Part shown: piece by piece, positions 6,820 through 15,149 of the stretch | Layout: each line of letters starts with the position of its first letter | Position numbering within the stretch: the first letter of the stretch is position 1 | Assembly (NCBI GenBank): GCA_045593985.1 | Contig: JAZNXR010000035.1 | Location: 1 to 20,245, forward strand | Length of the DNA: 20,245 nt | Direction: 5' to 3' | DNA from: Colimorpha_A sp045593985 | GTDB taxonomy: Bacteria > Bacillota > Clostridia > Oscillospirales > CAG-272 | Program-made: the position numbers and the translations under genes | The notes under the pieces: model-generated | The model's input: only the letters and a program-made list of their open reading frames with translations | What the model was told of the DNA's origin: nothing | The model's database searches: none

Positions 6820-8790
6820 ATGGATCACTTTGAGCTGGTTTCAAAATTTCAGCCGACGGGCGATCAGCCTCAGGCGATAGATAAGCTCGTTGAAGGAATA
6901 AACAAGGGCTACCGGGGACAAACGCTTCTCGGTGTCACGGGCTCGGGAAAAACCTTTACGATGGCGAACATTATTGCCAAGGTAAACCGCCCGACTCTTA
7001 TTCTTGCGCACAATAAAACTCTCGCCGCGCAGCTCTGTTCAGAGTTCCGTGAGTTTTTCCCGAATAATGCGGTCGAATATTTCGTTTCCTTTTTCGTCTA
7101 TTTTCAGCCCGAAGCATATATTCCCGGCAAGGATATCTACATTGAAAAGGATGCGCTTATAAATGACGAGATAGACAAGCTCCGCCACAGCGCAACCTCT
7201 GCTCTTTTTGAAAGACGGGATGTAATTATCGTCTCATCGGTCTCCTGCATCTACTCGCTCGGAGATCCCGAGGATTATACGGATCTTATGATCTCGCTCC
7301 GCCCCGGCATGCTTATGGAGCGCGACGAGCTGCTCAAGCGTCTCGTTTCGATAAACTATGACCGCAACGACGTCGGCTTTGAGCGAAACCGCTTCCGTGT
7401 ACGCGGAGACGTCGTTGAGATCTTCCCGCCGTCGTCAGACAGTACCGTTCTGCGAGTTGAGTTTTTCGGAGATGAGATAGACCGTCTGACCGAGGTGAAT
7501 TACCTCACGGGCGAGATCCTGCGAGACCTGCGTTACGCATCGGTATTCCCCGCAACTCACTACGCAACCACCGACGACAAGCGTGAAAGGGCGCTTAATG
7601 AGATCGAAGCCGAGCTTGAAGAACGCGTTGAGTATTTCAAGAGCCAAAACAAGCTTATAGAAGCACAGCGAATAGAGGAACGCACACGTTACGATATGGA
7701 AATGATACGTGAGCTCGGATATTGCTCGGGCGTTGAAAACTATTCGAGAGTTTTCTCGGGCAGAGAGCCGGGAACTACACCATATACCCTTATGGACTAC
7801 TTCCCGAAGGATTTTCTTCTTTTCGTCGACGAGTCGCACGTAACGCTTCCGCAGGTCAAGGGAATGAGCGGCGGAGACAAGGCAAGAAAAACGAACCTTG
7901 TAAACTTCGGCTTCCGTCTGCCGTCAGCCTTCGACAACCGTCCTCTTTTCTTCGAGGAATTTGAAAGCAAAATTAACCAGGTAATATACGTCAGCGCAAC
8001 TCCTGCCGCCTACGAAAAGGAACATTCCGAGCAGGTGGCGGAGCAGCTCATTCGCCCGACAGGGCTTGTTGATCCCGAAATCGAGATTCGTCCGATAGAG
8101 GGACAGGTCGACGACCTTATGGGAGAAATTCGCATTCGCGCCGAAAGGGGCGAGCGAGTTCTCGTCACAACTCTGACGACCAAAATGGCAGAGGACCTGA
8201 CCGAATACCTTGAAATGAATCTGATAAAGGTCAAATATATACACCACAACGTAGAAACCATCGAACGAATGGAGATAATCCGTGATCTCCGTCTTGGAGT
8301 TTTTGACGTCCTTGTCGGAATAAACCTTCTCCGTGAAGGTCTTGACATCCCCGAGGTTTCACTTGTCGCAATTCTTGACGCTGACAAGGAAGGTCTGCTC
8401 CGTTCCGAAACGTCGCTTATCCAGACGGTCGGACGTGCGGCACGAAACGCTGAGGGCAAGGTCATATTCTATGCCGACGTTATAACAAAGTCGATAAAGG
8501 CAACCCTCGATGAAACAAACCGCCGCCGCAAGATCCAGATAGCTTATAACGAGGAGCACGGCATAGTTCCTAAAACGATCGTTAAGGACATTCGTGATCT
8601 TATAGAGATCGGTATGTCCCCGAGCAAATCCGATAAGCTCGAAAAGAAGGAAGCAAAGAAGCTCACACGCGAGGAAAAAACAAGACTTGCGGAGGAGCTG
8701 ACAAAACAGATGAAAGACGCAGCGAAGATACTCGACTTCGAGCGTGCCGCTTACCTGCGTGATAAAATTGCAGCTTTAAGATTAAAATAA
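6820..8790 (+). CDS. uvrB: Excinuclease ABC subunit B
   Basis: The start is taken as the ATG at 6820 (MDHFELVSKF), because the ATG at 6811 abuts the AAAGGAG ribosome site. The 656-residue protein is the damage-verifying helicase-like subunit of nucleotide excision repair. Walker A is GVTGSGKT (38-45), DESH is at 337-340, helicase motifs V-VI are around GINLLREGLDIPE (500-512) and QTVGRAARN (535-543), and a C-terminal UVR motif around 631-654 would bind UvrC. The beta-hairpin that normally reads YYDYYQPEAY reads FFVYFQPEAY (91-100), so three tyrosines and the aspartate are replaced. Other near-invariant stretches also vary mildly (YIHHNVET, GMSGGDKAR). The frame is intact and full length, so it looks like a functional but divergent UvrB. 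uvrA follows after 13 bases. Confidence 0.97.
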   Translation: MDHFELVSKFQPTGDQPQAIDKLVEGINKGYRGQTLLGVTGSGKTFTMANIIAKVNRPTLILAHNKTLAAQLCSEFREFFPNNAVEYFVSFFVYFQPEAYIPGKDIYIEKDALINDEIDKLRHSATSALFERRDVIIVSSVSCIYSLGDPEDYTDLMISLRPGMLMERDELLKRLVSINYDRNDVGFERNRFRVRGDVVEIFPPSSDSTVLRVEFFGDEIDRLTEVNYLTGEILRDLRYASVFPATHYATTDDKRERALNEIEAELEERVEYFKSQNKLIEAQRIEERTRYDMEMIRELGYCSGVENYSRVFSGREPGTTPYTLMDYFPKDFLLFVDESHVTLPQVKGMSGGDKARKTNLVNFGFRLPSAFDNRPLFFEEFESKINQVIYVSATPAAYEKEHSEQVAEQLIRPTGLVDPEIEIRPIEGQVDDLMGEIRIRAERGERVLVTTLTTKMAEDLTEYLEMNLIKVKYIHHNVETIERMEIIRDLRLGVFDVLVGINLLREGLDIPEVSLVAILDADKEGLLRSETSLIQTVGRAARNAEGKVIFYADVITKSIKATLDETNRRRKIQIAYNEEHGIVPKTIVKDIRDLIEIGMSPSKSDKLEKKEAKKLTREEKTRLAEELTKQMKDAAKILDFERAAYLRDKIAALRLK

Positions 8791-8803
8791 AAGGATAATA
8801 TTA

Positions 8804-11632
8804 ATGTCTTACCCAAAAATTACAGTCAAGGGCGCAAGAGTCCATAATCTAAAAAATATAGACGTTACGATACCGCGTGACAAGCTCGTTGTATTCACGG
8901 GGCTTTCCGGCTCGGGAAAATCGTCGCTCGCCTTCGATACGCTTTATGCGGAAGGTCACAGACGCTTCGTTGAGTCGCTTTCCTCCTATGCGAGAATGTT
9001 CTTAGGGCAAATGGACAAGCCCGACGTCGACCTCATTGAGGGACTTTCCCCCGCCATTTCGATAGACCAAAAAACAACCTCTAAAAACCCTCGCTCGACC
9101 GTCGGAACGGTAACCGAGATTTACGATTATCTACGTCTTATGTATGCGAGAATCGGAGTTCCTCATTGTCCTATCTGCGGCAAGGAGATCCGTCAGCAAA
9201 GCATTGACCAGATAATCGACGATCTGAAAACCATACCGACGGGAACAAAGTTCGTCATTCTCGCTCCCGTTGTCAGAAGCAAAAAGGGAATGCACGAAAA
9301 GGTGATTGAGGAAGCAAAAAAGAGTGGCTACGTTCGTGTCCGCATCGACGGCAAAACCTACGATATAAACGAGACTCCCGAGCTTGAAAAGAATATCAAG
9401 CATACGGTGGATGTAGTAATAGACCGCCTTGTCATGAAGGACGGAATTGATATGCGTCTTACCGACTCGGCGGAAAGCGCGCTGAATCTTTCCAAGGGCA
9501 ATATGATCGTTTTGGTCATAAATCCCGACGGAAGCGAGAGCGAGCGTATGTATTCACAGAATTACGCCTGCGAGGAGCATAATTTCAGTATGCCGGAGCT
9601 CTCTCCCCGTATGTTCTCCTTCAATAATCCCCTCGGAGCCTGCGACAAATGTGCAGGAATCGGAGAAATGAGAACGGTATCGAGCGAGCTTGTTATCCCC
9701 GATGACACTCTTTCTATTGCCGATGGAGCAATTAATGTTAACGGCTTCAAGAGCATCGAGGAAAGCACCTGGATGTCTCCCCTCTACGAGGCGGTAGGCA
9801 AGAGGCACGGCTTTACTCTTACGACTCCGATAAAGGATTATTCAAAAAAGGCTCTCGATGCGCTTCTGCACGGCACGGGAGATGAGATATACGATATCGA
9901 GCGCTCCTTCGACACCCGAAAGGTGCGCCAATCGGTTCGTTTCGACGGTGTGCTTAATATAATCGAGCAGCGCTACAACATGGGACAAAACGACTATTAC
10001 GACGATTTCTTCGAGGTCATTCCCTGCCCTTCGTGTAACGGAAAGCGCCTTAAGGACTACATTCTTGCAGTCACCGTCGGTGGAAAAAGCATTGACGATT
10101 TCTGCTCAATGTCGGTAGATAATGCGCTTGAATTCATCAGCACTCTTACCCTCACACCTAACGAGGAAAAAATTGCGAAGGACATAGTAAAGGAGCTGAA
10201 GGCTCGCCTTTCCTTCCTCAAAAACGTCGGACTAAATTATTTGACTCTCACCCGCAGAGCGGGCTCTCTCTCGGGCGGTGAGGCGCAAAGAATACGACTT
10301 GCAACGCAGATCGGCTCATCCCTTATGGGAGTGCTTTATATCCTCGACGAGCCGAGCATCGGTCTGCATCAGCGTGATAACCGAAAGCTTATTAACGCCC
10401 TGAAAGCCCTCCGTGATGTCGGCAACACGGTCATAGTTGTCGAGCATGACGAGGAAACCATGATGGAGGCCGACTATATAGTCGATATCGGCCCCCGTGC
10501 AGGAGTTCACGGCGGCGAGGTCGTTGCCTGCGGAACTCCTTCCGAAATAATGAAAAACAAGTCGTCGATAACCGGCGACTACCTCAGCGGCAGAAAGAAG
10601 ATTCCCGTGCCCGAGCAGAGACGCAAGGGCAACGGCTCATATCTGCAAATTATCGGCGCTCATCAGAACAACCTGAAGCACATTGATGTTGCAATTCCGC
10701 TTGGAATGCTCGTTTGCGTAACAGGAGTTTCCGGCTCGGGTAAATCCTCGCTCATAAATTCGATACTCTACCCCGTTCTTGCGAAGAAGCTGAACCGTGC
10801 GCTTATCCGTGCGGGAAAACACGAGCGAATTGAGGGCGTTGACAATCTCGACAAGGTAATTGCGATCGACCAAAGCCCGATAGGCAGAACGCCCCGTTCA
10901 AACCCTGCGACCTACACAGGTCTGTTCAACGATATCCGTGAGCTTTTCGCTTCGACGAACGATGCGAAAATGCGCGGTTATAAGTCGGGACGCTTCTCCT
11001 TTAACGTAAAGGGCGGTCGCTGTGAAAACTGCGAGGGTGACGGCGTAAAGAAGATAGAGATGCACTTCCTGCCAGACGTATACGTTACCTGCGATGTTTG
11101 CCGAGGCAAGCGTTACAACCGTGATACACTTGAAGTCAGATATAAGGGAAAGAACATCTCGGATGTCCTTGAAATGACAGTCGAGGAGGGGCTTCACTTC
11201 TTTGAAAACCTCCCACGCTTAAAGAAAAAGCTCCAAACGCTCTATGACGTTGGACTGGGCTATATAAAAATCGGTCAGTCCTCAACAACGCTATCGGGCG
11301 GTGAGGCGCAGAGAGTTAAGCTCGCAACCGAGCTTGCAAAGCGCAGCACGGGAAAGACCTGCTATATTCTCGACGAGCCTACGACAGGACTGCACACCGC
11401 CGACGTTGATAAGCTGATACAGATACTCCAGCGCTTGACCGATCAGGGCAATTCCGTAATCGTAATCGAGCATAACCTCGACCTTATCAAAACCGCCGAC
11501 TATATCATAGATATGGGCCCAGAGGGCGGCGATAACGGAGGCACCGTAATCGCATGCGGCACACCCGAGCAGGTTTCGAAGATAGAAGGCTCCCATACGG
11601 GGCAGTTCCTGACTAAAGCACTCGCTTGGTAA
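8804..11632 (+). CDS. uvrA: Excinuclease ABC subunit A
   Basis: A full-length 942-residue UvrA, the damage-sensing ATPase that loads UvrB. The ATG at 8804 follows an AAAGGATAA ribosome site and lies 13 bases after uvrB, so the two form an operon. The first ABC module has Walker A GLSGSGKS (33-40) and signature LSGGE (489-493). The second has GVSGSGKS (641-648) and LSGGE (830-834), each followed by a Walker B/D-loop (ILDEPSIGL, ILDEPTTGL). Zinc modules are visible at CPIC (122-125), at C256-x-x-H259 ... C280-x-x-C283, and at C740/C743 ... C763/C766. In the second the usual CxxC reads CEEH, so one ligand would be His. A terminator follows at 11641. Confidence 0.97.
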   Translation: MSYPKITVKGARVHNLKNIDVTIPRDKLVVFTGLSGSGKSSLAFDTLYAEGHRRFVESLSSYARMFLGQMDKPDVDLIEGLSPAISIDQKTTSKNPRSTVGTVTEIYDYLRLMYARIGVPHCPICGKEIRQQSIDQIIDDLKTIPTGTKFVILAPVVRSKKGMHEKVIEEAKKSGYVRVRIDGKTYDINETPELEKNIKHTVDVVIDRLVMKDGIDMRLTDSAESALNLSKGNMIVLVINPDGSESERMYSQNYACEEHNFSMPELSPRMFSFNNPLGACDKCAGIGEMRTVSSELVIPDDTLSIADGAINVNGFKSIEESTWMSPLYEAVGKRHGFTLTTPIKDYSKKALDALLHGTGDEIYDIERSFDTRKVRQSVRFDGVLNIIEQRYNMGQNDYYDDFFEVIPCPSCNGKRLKDYILAVTVGGKSIDDFCSMSVDNALEFISTLTLTPNEEKIAKDIVKELKARLSFLKNVGLNYLTLTRRAGSLSGGEAQRIRLATQIGSSLMGVLYILDEPSIGLHQRDNRKLINALKALRDVGNTVIVVEHDEETMMEADYIVDIGPRAGVHGGEVVACGTPSEIMKNKSSITGDYLSGRKKIPVPEQRRKGNGSYLQIIGAHQNNLKHIDVAIPLGMLVCVTGVSGSGKSSLINSILYPVLAKKLNRALIRAGKHERIEGVDNLDKVIAIDQSPIGRTPRSNPATYTGLFNDIRELFASTNDAKMRGYKSGRFSFNVKGGRCENCEGDGVKKIEMHFLPDVYVTCDVCRGKRYNRDTLEVRYKGKNISDVLEMTVEEGLHFFENLPRLKKKLQTLYDVGLGYIKIGQSSTTLSGGEAQRVKLATELAKRSTGKTCYILDEPTTGLHTADVDKLIQILQRLTDQGNSVIVIEHNLDLIKTADYIIDMGPEGGDNGGTVIACGTPEQVSKIEGSHTGQFLTKALAW

Positions 11633-11640
11633 AAAAATAA

Positions 11641-11667
11641 AAGCCGACTGAAATCAGTCGGCTTTTT
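11641..11667. terminator. Bidirectional terminator between uvrA and the sugar operon
   Basis: GCCGACTG (11643-11650) pairs with CAGTCGGC (11655-11662) around AAAT. An A-run precedes and a T5 run follows. It lies between the convergent stops of uvrA (11632) and the NagB-like gene (11673) and can serve both strands. Confidence 0.88.
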
Positions 11668-11672
11668 CTTAT

Positions 11673-12620
11673 TTAGTTGCACTCTGCAACGAGCGGACCT
11701 TCGAGATCCTTGAGGTAGAAGAGCTTTCCGGGAAGAGTCGGAATAAAGGTGGAGGTGATCCACATATCAGGGCCGTAACGGAGAGTCGTCCAGAAGCTCA
11801 TGCCCTGCCACTGCATACCGCGGTTGAATGCGCCGTCAGCTCCGCCGATAGCGTAATCAGCCTGAAGGAAGAGGCCGGGGCCTATGGTGTTGGCTCTGCA
11901 AGGAACGAGATTCGTGCGTGACTTGAAGCTCGTGATTGCGTTCTGCTCGATCGTAAGGGGATGAAGCTTTGCGCCAAGACGGTAGCACTGCTTCTTCCAC
12001 TCGTCAACAGACTCAAATTCAGCAGCAAAATGCGGCTCCCAGAATGCGATATGACACATTCTGCCGATACCGTAAACGAGAACGAGCTTTGCGCCCTCGT
12101 TTTTAAGTGCTGCTATCTTTTCGGGGTAGGTCGGGAGATTATCTCTCGTTGCGAAGTTTCTCTGATTCTCGGGAACGGTAAGCTCTCCGAGAGGATTGAA
12201 GAACGCCTCACGCATTGCGTTCTGGAAGGCCGCAGGATCGGACGCAGGAAGAGTTGTTCCCTCGCCGTCACTCCATTCGTCCATATTGAAGGTGTAAACG
12301 TGGTCACACTTTACGCCCCACTCCTTGAGGAAGTAAACTGCCCACTTATACATACCCATAGGACCTACGGGAAGAATGAACGCGATCTTTTCGTTTCTGT
12401 CACGAGCAGCCTTGATCTCAAGTGCTATCTCGTGTCCCATATAGGTGTCAAACTCACCTATGTTTTCGCAACGAACGGGGGTGAAGCCGTCATTCCAGAA
12501 GGACTGTCTTTCCTCGACCTTGTTTGCGGGATTGCAGCAAGAGTCGATCTTTTCCATATCCCAACCTGCGGGATAGAAGCCTTCGAGCATAGAGCCCTTT
12601 ACAGTGCTGTTAAAATCCAT
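11673..12620 (-). CDS. NagB-like (glucosamine-6-phosphate deaminase/isomerase family) protein
   Basis: The ATG at 12620 follows TTTGGAGGTAAAT; the in-frame TTG further upstream overlaps that ribosome site, so I use the ATG. The product has 315 residues, longer than the roughly 240-270 of typical NagB. Family features are FILPVGPMGMY (81-91, phosphate-loop region), FNMDEW (111-116) with the Asp-Glu pair, GIGRMCHIAFWEP (184-196) and IGPGLFLQADYAIGG near the C-terminus. In classical NagB the third motif is GxGxDGHIAFNEP. Here His190 and Glu195 remain, but the Asp is Met and the Gly is Cys, so the active site differs. It is the last gene of a five-gene operon and probably performs an isomerisation, deamination or ring opening of a phosphorylated amino sugar. 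True deaminase activity is uncertain. Confidence 0.8.
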   Translation of the reverse strand: MDFNSTVKGSMLEGFYPAGWDMEKIDSCCNPANKVEERQSFWNDGFTPVRCENIGEFDTYMGHEIALEIKAARDRNEKIAFILPVGPMGMYKWAVYFLKEWGVKCDHVYTFNMDEWSDGEGTTLPASDPAAFQNAMREAFFNPLGELTVPENQRNFATRDNLPTYPEKIAALKNEGAKLVLVYGIGRMCHIAFWEPHFAAEFESVDEWKKQCYRLGAKLHPLTIEQNAITSFKSRTNLVPCRANTIGPGLFLQADYAIGGADGAFNRGMQWQGMSFWTTLRYGPDMWITSTFIPTLPGKLFYLKDLEGPLVAECN

Positions 12621-12640
12621 GATATTTACCTCCAAATATT

Positions 12641-13480
12641 TTATGCTTTTCCGGCGCTGCCGAAAAGATTCATTTTTCCTACCACTACGTCCTTGACCGC
12701 ATCCTTTGCGAGGATAAGCGACTTCTCGTAGCTTTCCTTGTTTGCATACGCTTCAGCGTATGCTCTGTATTCCGCTATGCACATTTCGGTGCAAATATTG
12801 ATCTTTCTGATACCGTTTGCGATAGTATTTCTGAAATCGTCATCACTTAGACCGCTTCCGCCGTGAAGCACAAGCGGCTTCTTCGTCACCTTATAAATTT
12901 CGGAAAGACGGCCGATATCAAGCTTCGGCTTCGTCTTGTAAACACCGTGAGCCGTACCGATTGCAACCGCGAGCGCATCAATATCTGCACGGTCAATGAA
13001 ATCGTTTACCTGATCGACTCTCGTATACATTTCCTCGTGACCGTCATCAGCGCCGCCCTCTGCGCCGCCAACGTGACCAAGCTCGGCTTCTACCGAAACT
13101 CCGAGAGCATGTGCGACCTTGCTTATCTCTCTTGTATTAGCGATGTTTTCCTCGTAAGGAAGCGCAGAGCCATCGTACATTACCGAGGTAAAGCCGCCTC
13201 TTATCGCCTCAAGTATCTTACCGTAATCGGTTCCGTGGTCGAAGTGAAGGCAAACTGGAACTGTCGATTCCTTTGCTATCTTCATCATAACGTGCTGTGC
13301 ATACTCAAAAGGAATCGAGGGAAGGTGGACCTCCGCAACTCCGAGGATGAGCGGAGAACGTGTTTCCTCAGCCGCCTCTATAATTCCTCTTGCCATTTCA
13401 AGATTAAGCATATTAAATAGACCAACGCCGTATTTTCTTTCCTCGGCATCAGCAAGTATGTCCTTTAAGGTTACTAACAT
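12641..13480 (-). CDS. Class II (zinc) ketose-bisphosphate aldolase
   Basis: A 279-residue aldolase of the FbaA/GatY/KbaY/IolJ family. The zinc and catalytic residues are clear: Asp81 and His82 in HFDHG (79-83), His178 in GTAHG (175-179) and His206 in HGGSG (206-210), the spacing found in the shorter GatY/KbaY type. EAELGHVGG is around 131-139. Its ATG at 13480 overlaps the stop of the kinase gene by one base (TAATG), with GGGAGAAAAC as ribosome site. In this operon it most likely cleaves the phosphorylated product of the PfkB kinase into triose-scale fragments. The substrate (tagatose-bisphosphate-like, inositol-derived or other) cannot be read from the sequence. Confidence 0.92.
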   Translation of the reverse strand: MLVTLKDILADAEERKYGVGLFNMLNLEMARGIIEAAEETRSPLILGVAEVHLPSIPFEYAQHVMMKIAKESTVPVCLHFDHGTDYGKILEAIRGGFTSVMYDGSALPYEENIANTREISKVAHALGVSVEAELGHVGGAEGGADDGHEEMYTRVDQVNDFIDRADIDALAVAIGTAHGVYKTKPKLDIGRLSEIYKVTKKPLVLHGGSGLSDDDFRNTIANGIRKINICTEMCIAEYRAYAEAYANKESYEKSLILAKDAVKDVVVGKMNLFGSAGKA

Positions 13481-14427
13481 TATTGTTTTCTCCCTTCAAT
13501 GAATTTTTTTGCTTCTTCATAAGTAGGCGTGCCGGATGTTGCGCCCTTTTGGGTTACGCAAAACGCGCCTGTTGCATTTCCAAGCTCGGCACAGGAGAAG
13601 AAATCCTCGCCTCTCGAAAGCGCTGCCAAAAATCCCGAGCAGAAGCTGTCGCCAGCGCCCGTAGTGTCAACGGGATTTTCGATTCTGAATGCGGGAACCA
13701 TAACGCCCTTTGCTCCCTGCTCTTCTCTTATATAGCTGCCACGGCTTCCGCATTTGATAACGGCTCGCTTAACGCCCTTGTCGAAGAATACGTCTGCCAT
13801 TTTCTCGACCTCGTCCTCACCCGAAAGCATTTTTGCCTCGTCGATGCTCGGAAGAAAATAGTCGATATACGGCATGGCAGGATCAAGAAGCTCGCTCCAT
13901 TTTCCCTTTGCATCCCAGCAAACGTCAAGAGCAGTTATCTTTCCCATTTCTTTACACTTTTTAAGGAATTCCGCCGTCTGAATACCGTCGAAGCGATCCA
14001 TAAGAAAGCTTCCTGTAACGAAAACGATATCGTTTTCCTTTATGACATCGAAATCAATGTCGCCAATTTCAAGAGTAGCGTTTGCGCCCGTACAGTGAAG
14101 GATCGTTCTCTCGCCTGTATTTTCATCAAGCATAAGAACGGACGCAGAGGTCTGCGTGCTTCCGTCACGGAAAATTCCGTTGGTGTTTACTCCCTCTTTT
14201 TCAAGACAGTCAATAAGAAACTCGCCGAACATATCCTTGCCGACCTTGCCGACAAGGGTTGACTCGACGCCGAGCTTTCGAAGATTGACCGCCGCGGTCA
14301 TTGCATTACCGCCCGAATGAACGGTTATCGAATCGACCTGTTCAAGAAGCCCCTTTTCGGGATATTTATTCACCGGACGAACTATTACGTCGGCAACGAG
14401 AATACCGACACAAGCAACCTTTTTCAT
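13480..14427 (-). CDS. PfkB-family (ribokinase-like) sugar kinase
   Basis: The protein starts at the ATG at 14427 (MKKVACVGILVADVIVRPVN). An open frame continues upstream but is covered by the previous gene, whose stop is one base away (TAATATG). There is little Shine-Dalgarno sequence, so translation probably depends on reinitiation. The 315-residue product has the PfkB N-terminal signature with HSGGNAMTAAVNLRKLG (37-53) and the C-terminal DTTGAGDSFCSGFLAAL (254-270), Asp260 being the catalytic base. It should transfer phosphate from ATP to a sugar or sugar-acid hydroxyl in the cytoplasm, preparing the substrate for the aldolase encoded next. Confidence 0.9.
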   Translation of the reverse strand: MKKVACVGILVADVIVRPVNKYPEKGLLEQVDSITVHSGGNAMTAAVNLRKLGVESTLVGKVGKDMFGEFLIDCLEKEGVNTNGIFRDGSTQTSASVLMLDENTGERTILHCTGANATLEIGDIDFDVIKENDIVFVTGSFLMDRFDGIQTAEFLKKCKEMGKITALDVCWDAKGKWSELLDPAMPYIDYFLPSIDEAKMLSGEDEVEKMADVFFDKGVKRAVIKCGSRGSYIREEQGAKGVMVPAFRIENPVDTTGAGDSFCSGFLAALSRGEDFFSCAELGNATGAFCVTQKGATSGTPTYEEAKKFIEGRKQ

Positions 14428-14428
14428 A

Positions 14429-15133
14429 TTAAGGAAGAAGGCGGCGTGTCTGCATTTTCGGGTATGCAAGACACTGGGTGAATGCTTCAGCATAAGCGGC
14501 GTTACACTGATAGCCTCTGTACTTTGCGCAGGTCTTAACCATATCGGCAAAGTCGATATTATCGTGGTCTCTCATCCACTTGAGCTGGCTCTCGTGGCAC
14601 TCGAGCATTTCGAGCTTGAGGTCGATCTCCTCGGTTATGTCGACGTACTCGGTCGGAATGAAGTCAACGCCTGTGAGGTTATCCATATAGTAGAGCGGAA
14701 CGACCTTCGCAGTCTTGTCAACCTTCGTCTTGTAGTGAGGAACACTTGCGGCAAAGGATGCGTCGAACACGAGCTTGCTTACCGCAACGTGGTCGAGCAT
14801 ATAGTCGTTAGGTGCGTGAGTAATGATAAGATCGGGATCCGCTTCGCGGATAACGTCGATCACAAGGTCTCTCTGCTCCTTCGACTGATTATAAACGTCA
14901 AGGTCTCCGATATCGCAGGTTACTACCTTGATTCCCGCCATAGCGCCTGCACGTCTTGCTTCCTCGATTCTGATCTTGCGAAGCTCGTCGGGCATAATGA
15001 CCTCGTGTCCCATGTTGCCGTTGCAAACGTGGCAAACGGTTACGGTGTCGCCACGCTTAACACACTTGATAAGAGTTCCGACGCAGTTGATTTCGATGTC
15101 GTCGGGATGGCATCCGATTGCTAAAATGTTCAT
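14429..15133 (-). CDS. LmbE/PIG-L family N-deacetylase
   Basis: A 234-residue protein with the zinc motif HPDD at residues 9-12 (AIGCHPDDIEINCVGTL) and the second half HAPNDYMLDH around 106-115, giving the third histidine. These are hallmarks of PIG-L/LmbE/MshB/BshB zinc hydrolases, which remove acetyl groups from N-acetylglucosamine-type substrates. The ATG at 15133 has AAAGGAG six bases upstream. The length is normal for the family. Within this operon it suggests that the substrate, or an intermediate, carries an N-acyl group. Bacillithiol synthesis (BshB) is an alternative role of the family, but no BshA or BshC gene is in the window. Confidence 0.88.
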   Translation of the reverse strand: MNILAIGCHPDDIEINCVGTLIKCVKRGDTVTVCHVCNGNMGHEVIMPDELRKIRIEEARRAGAMAGIKVVTCDIGDLDVYNQSKEQRDLVIDVIREADPDLIITHAPNDYMLDHVAVSKLVFDASFAASVPHYKTKVDKTAKVVPLYYMDNLTGVDFIPTEYVDITEEIDLKLEMLECHESQLKWMRDHDNIDFADMVKTCAKYRGYQCNAAYAEAFTQCLAYPKMQTRRLLP

Positions 15134-15149
15134 AGCATGCTCCTTTATT

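Noticed and set aside
14428..14550. N-terminal extension of the PfkB kinase to 14550
   Set aside because: The extra 41 codons overlap the deacetylase coding sequence, have no family similarity and no ribosome site. The conserved kinase start is MKKVACVGI at 14427.
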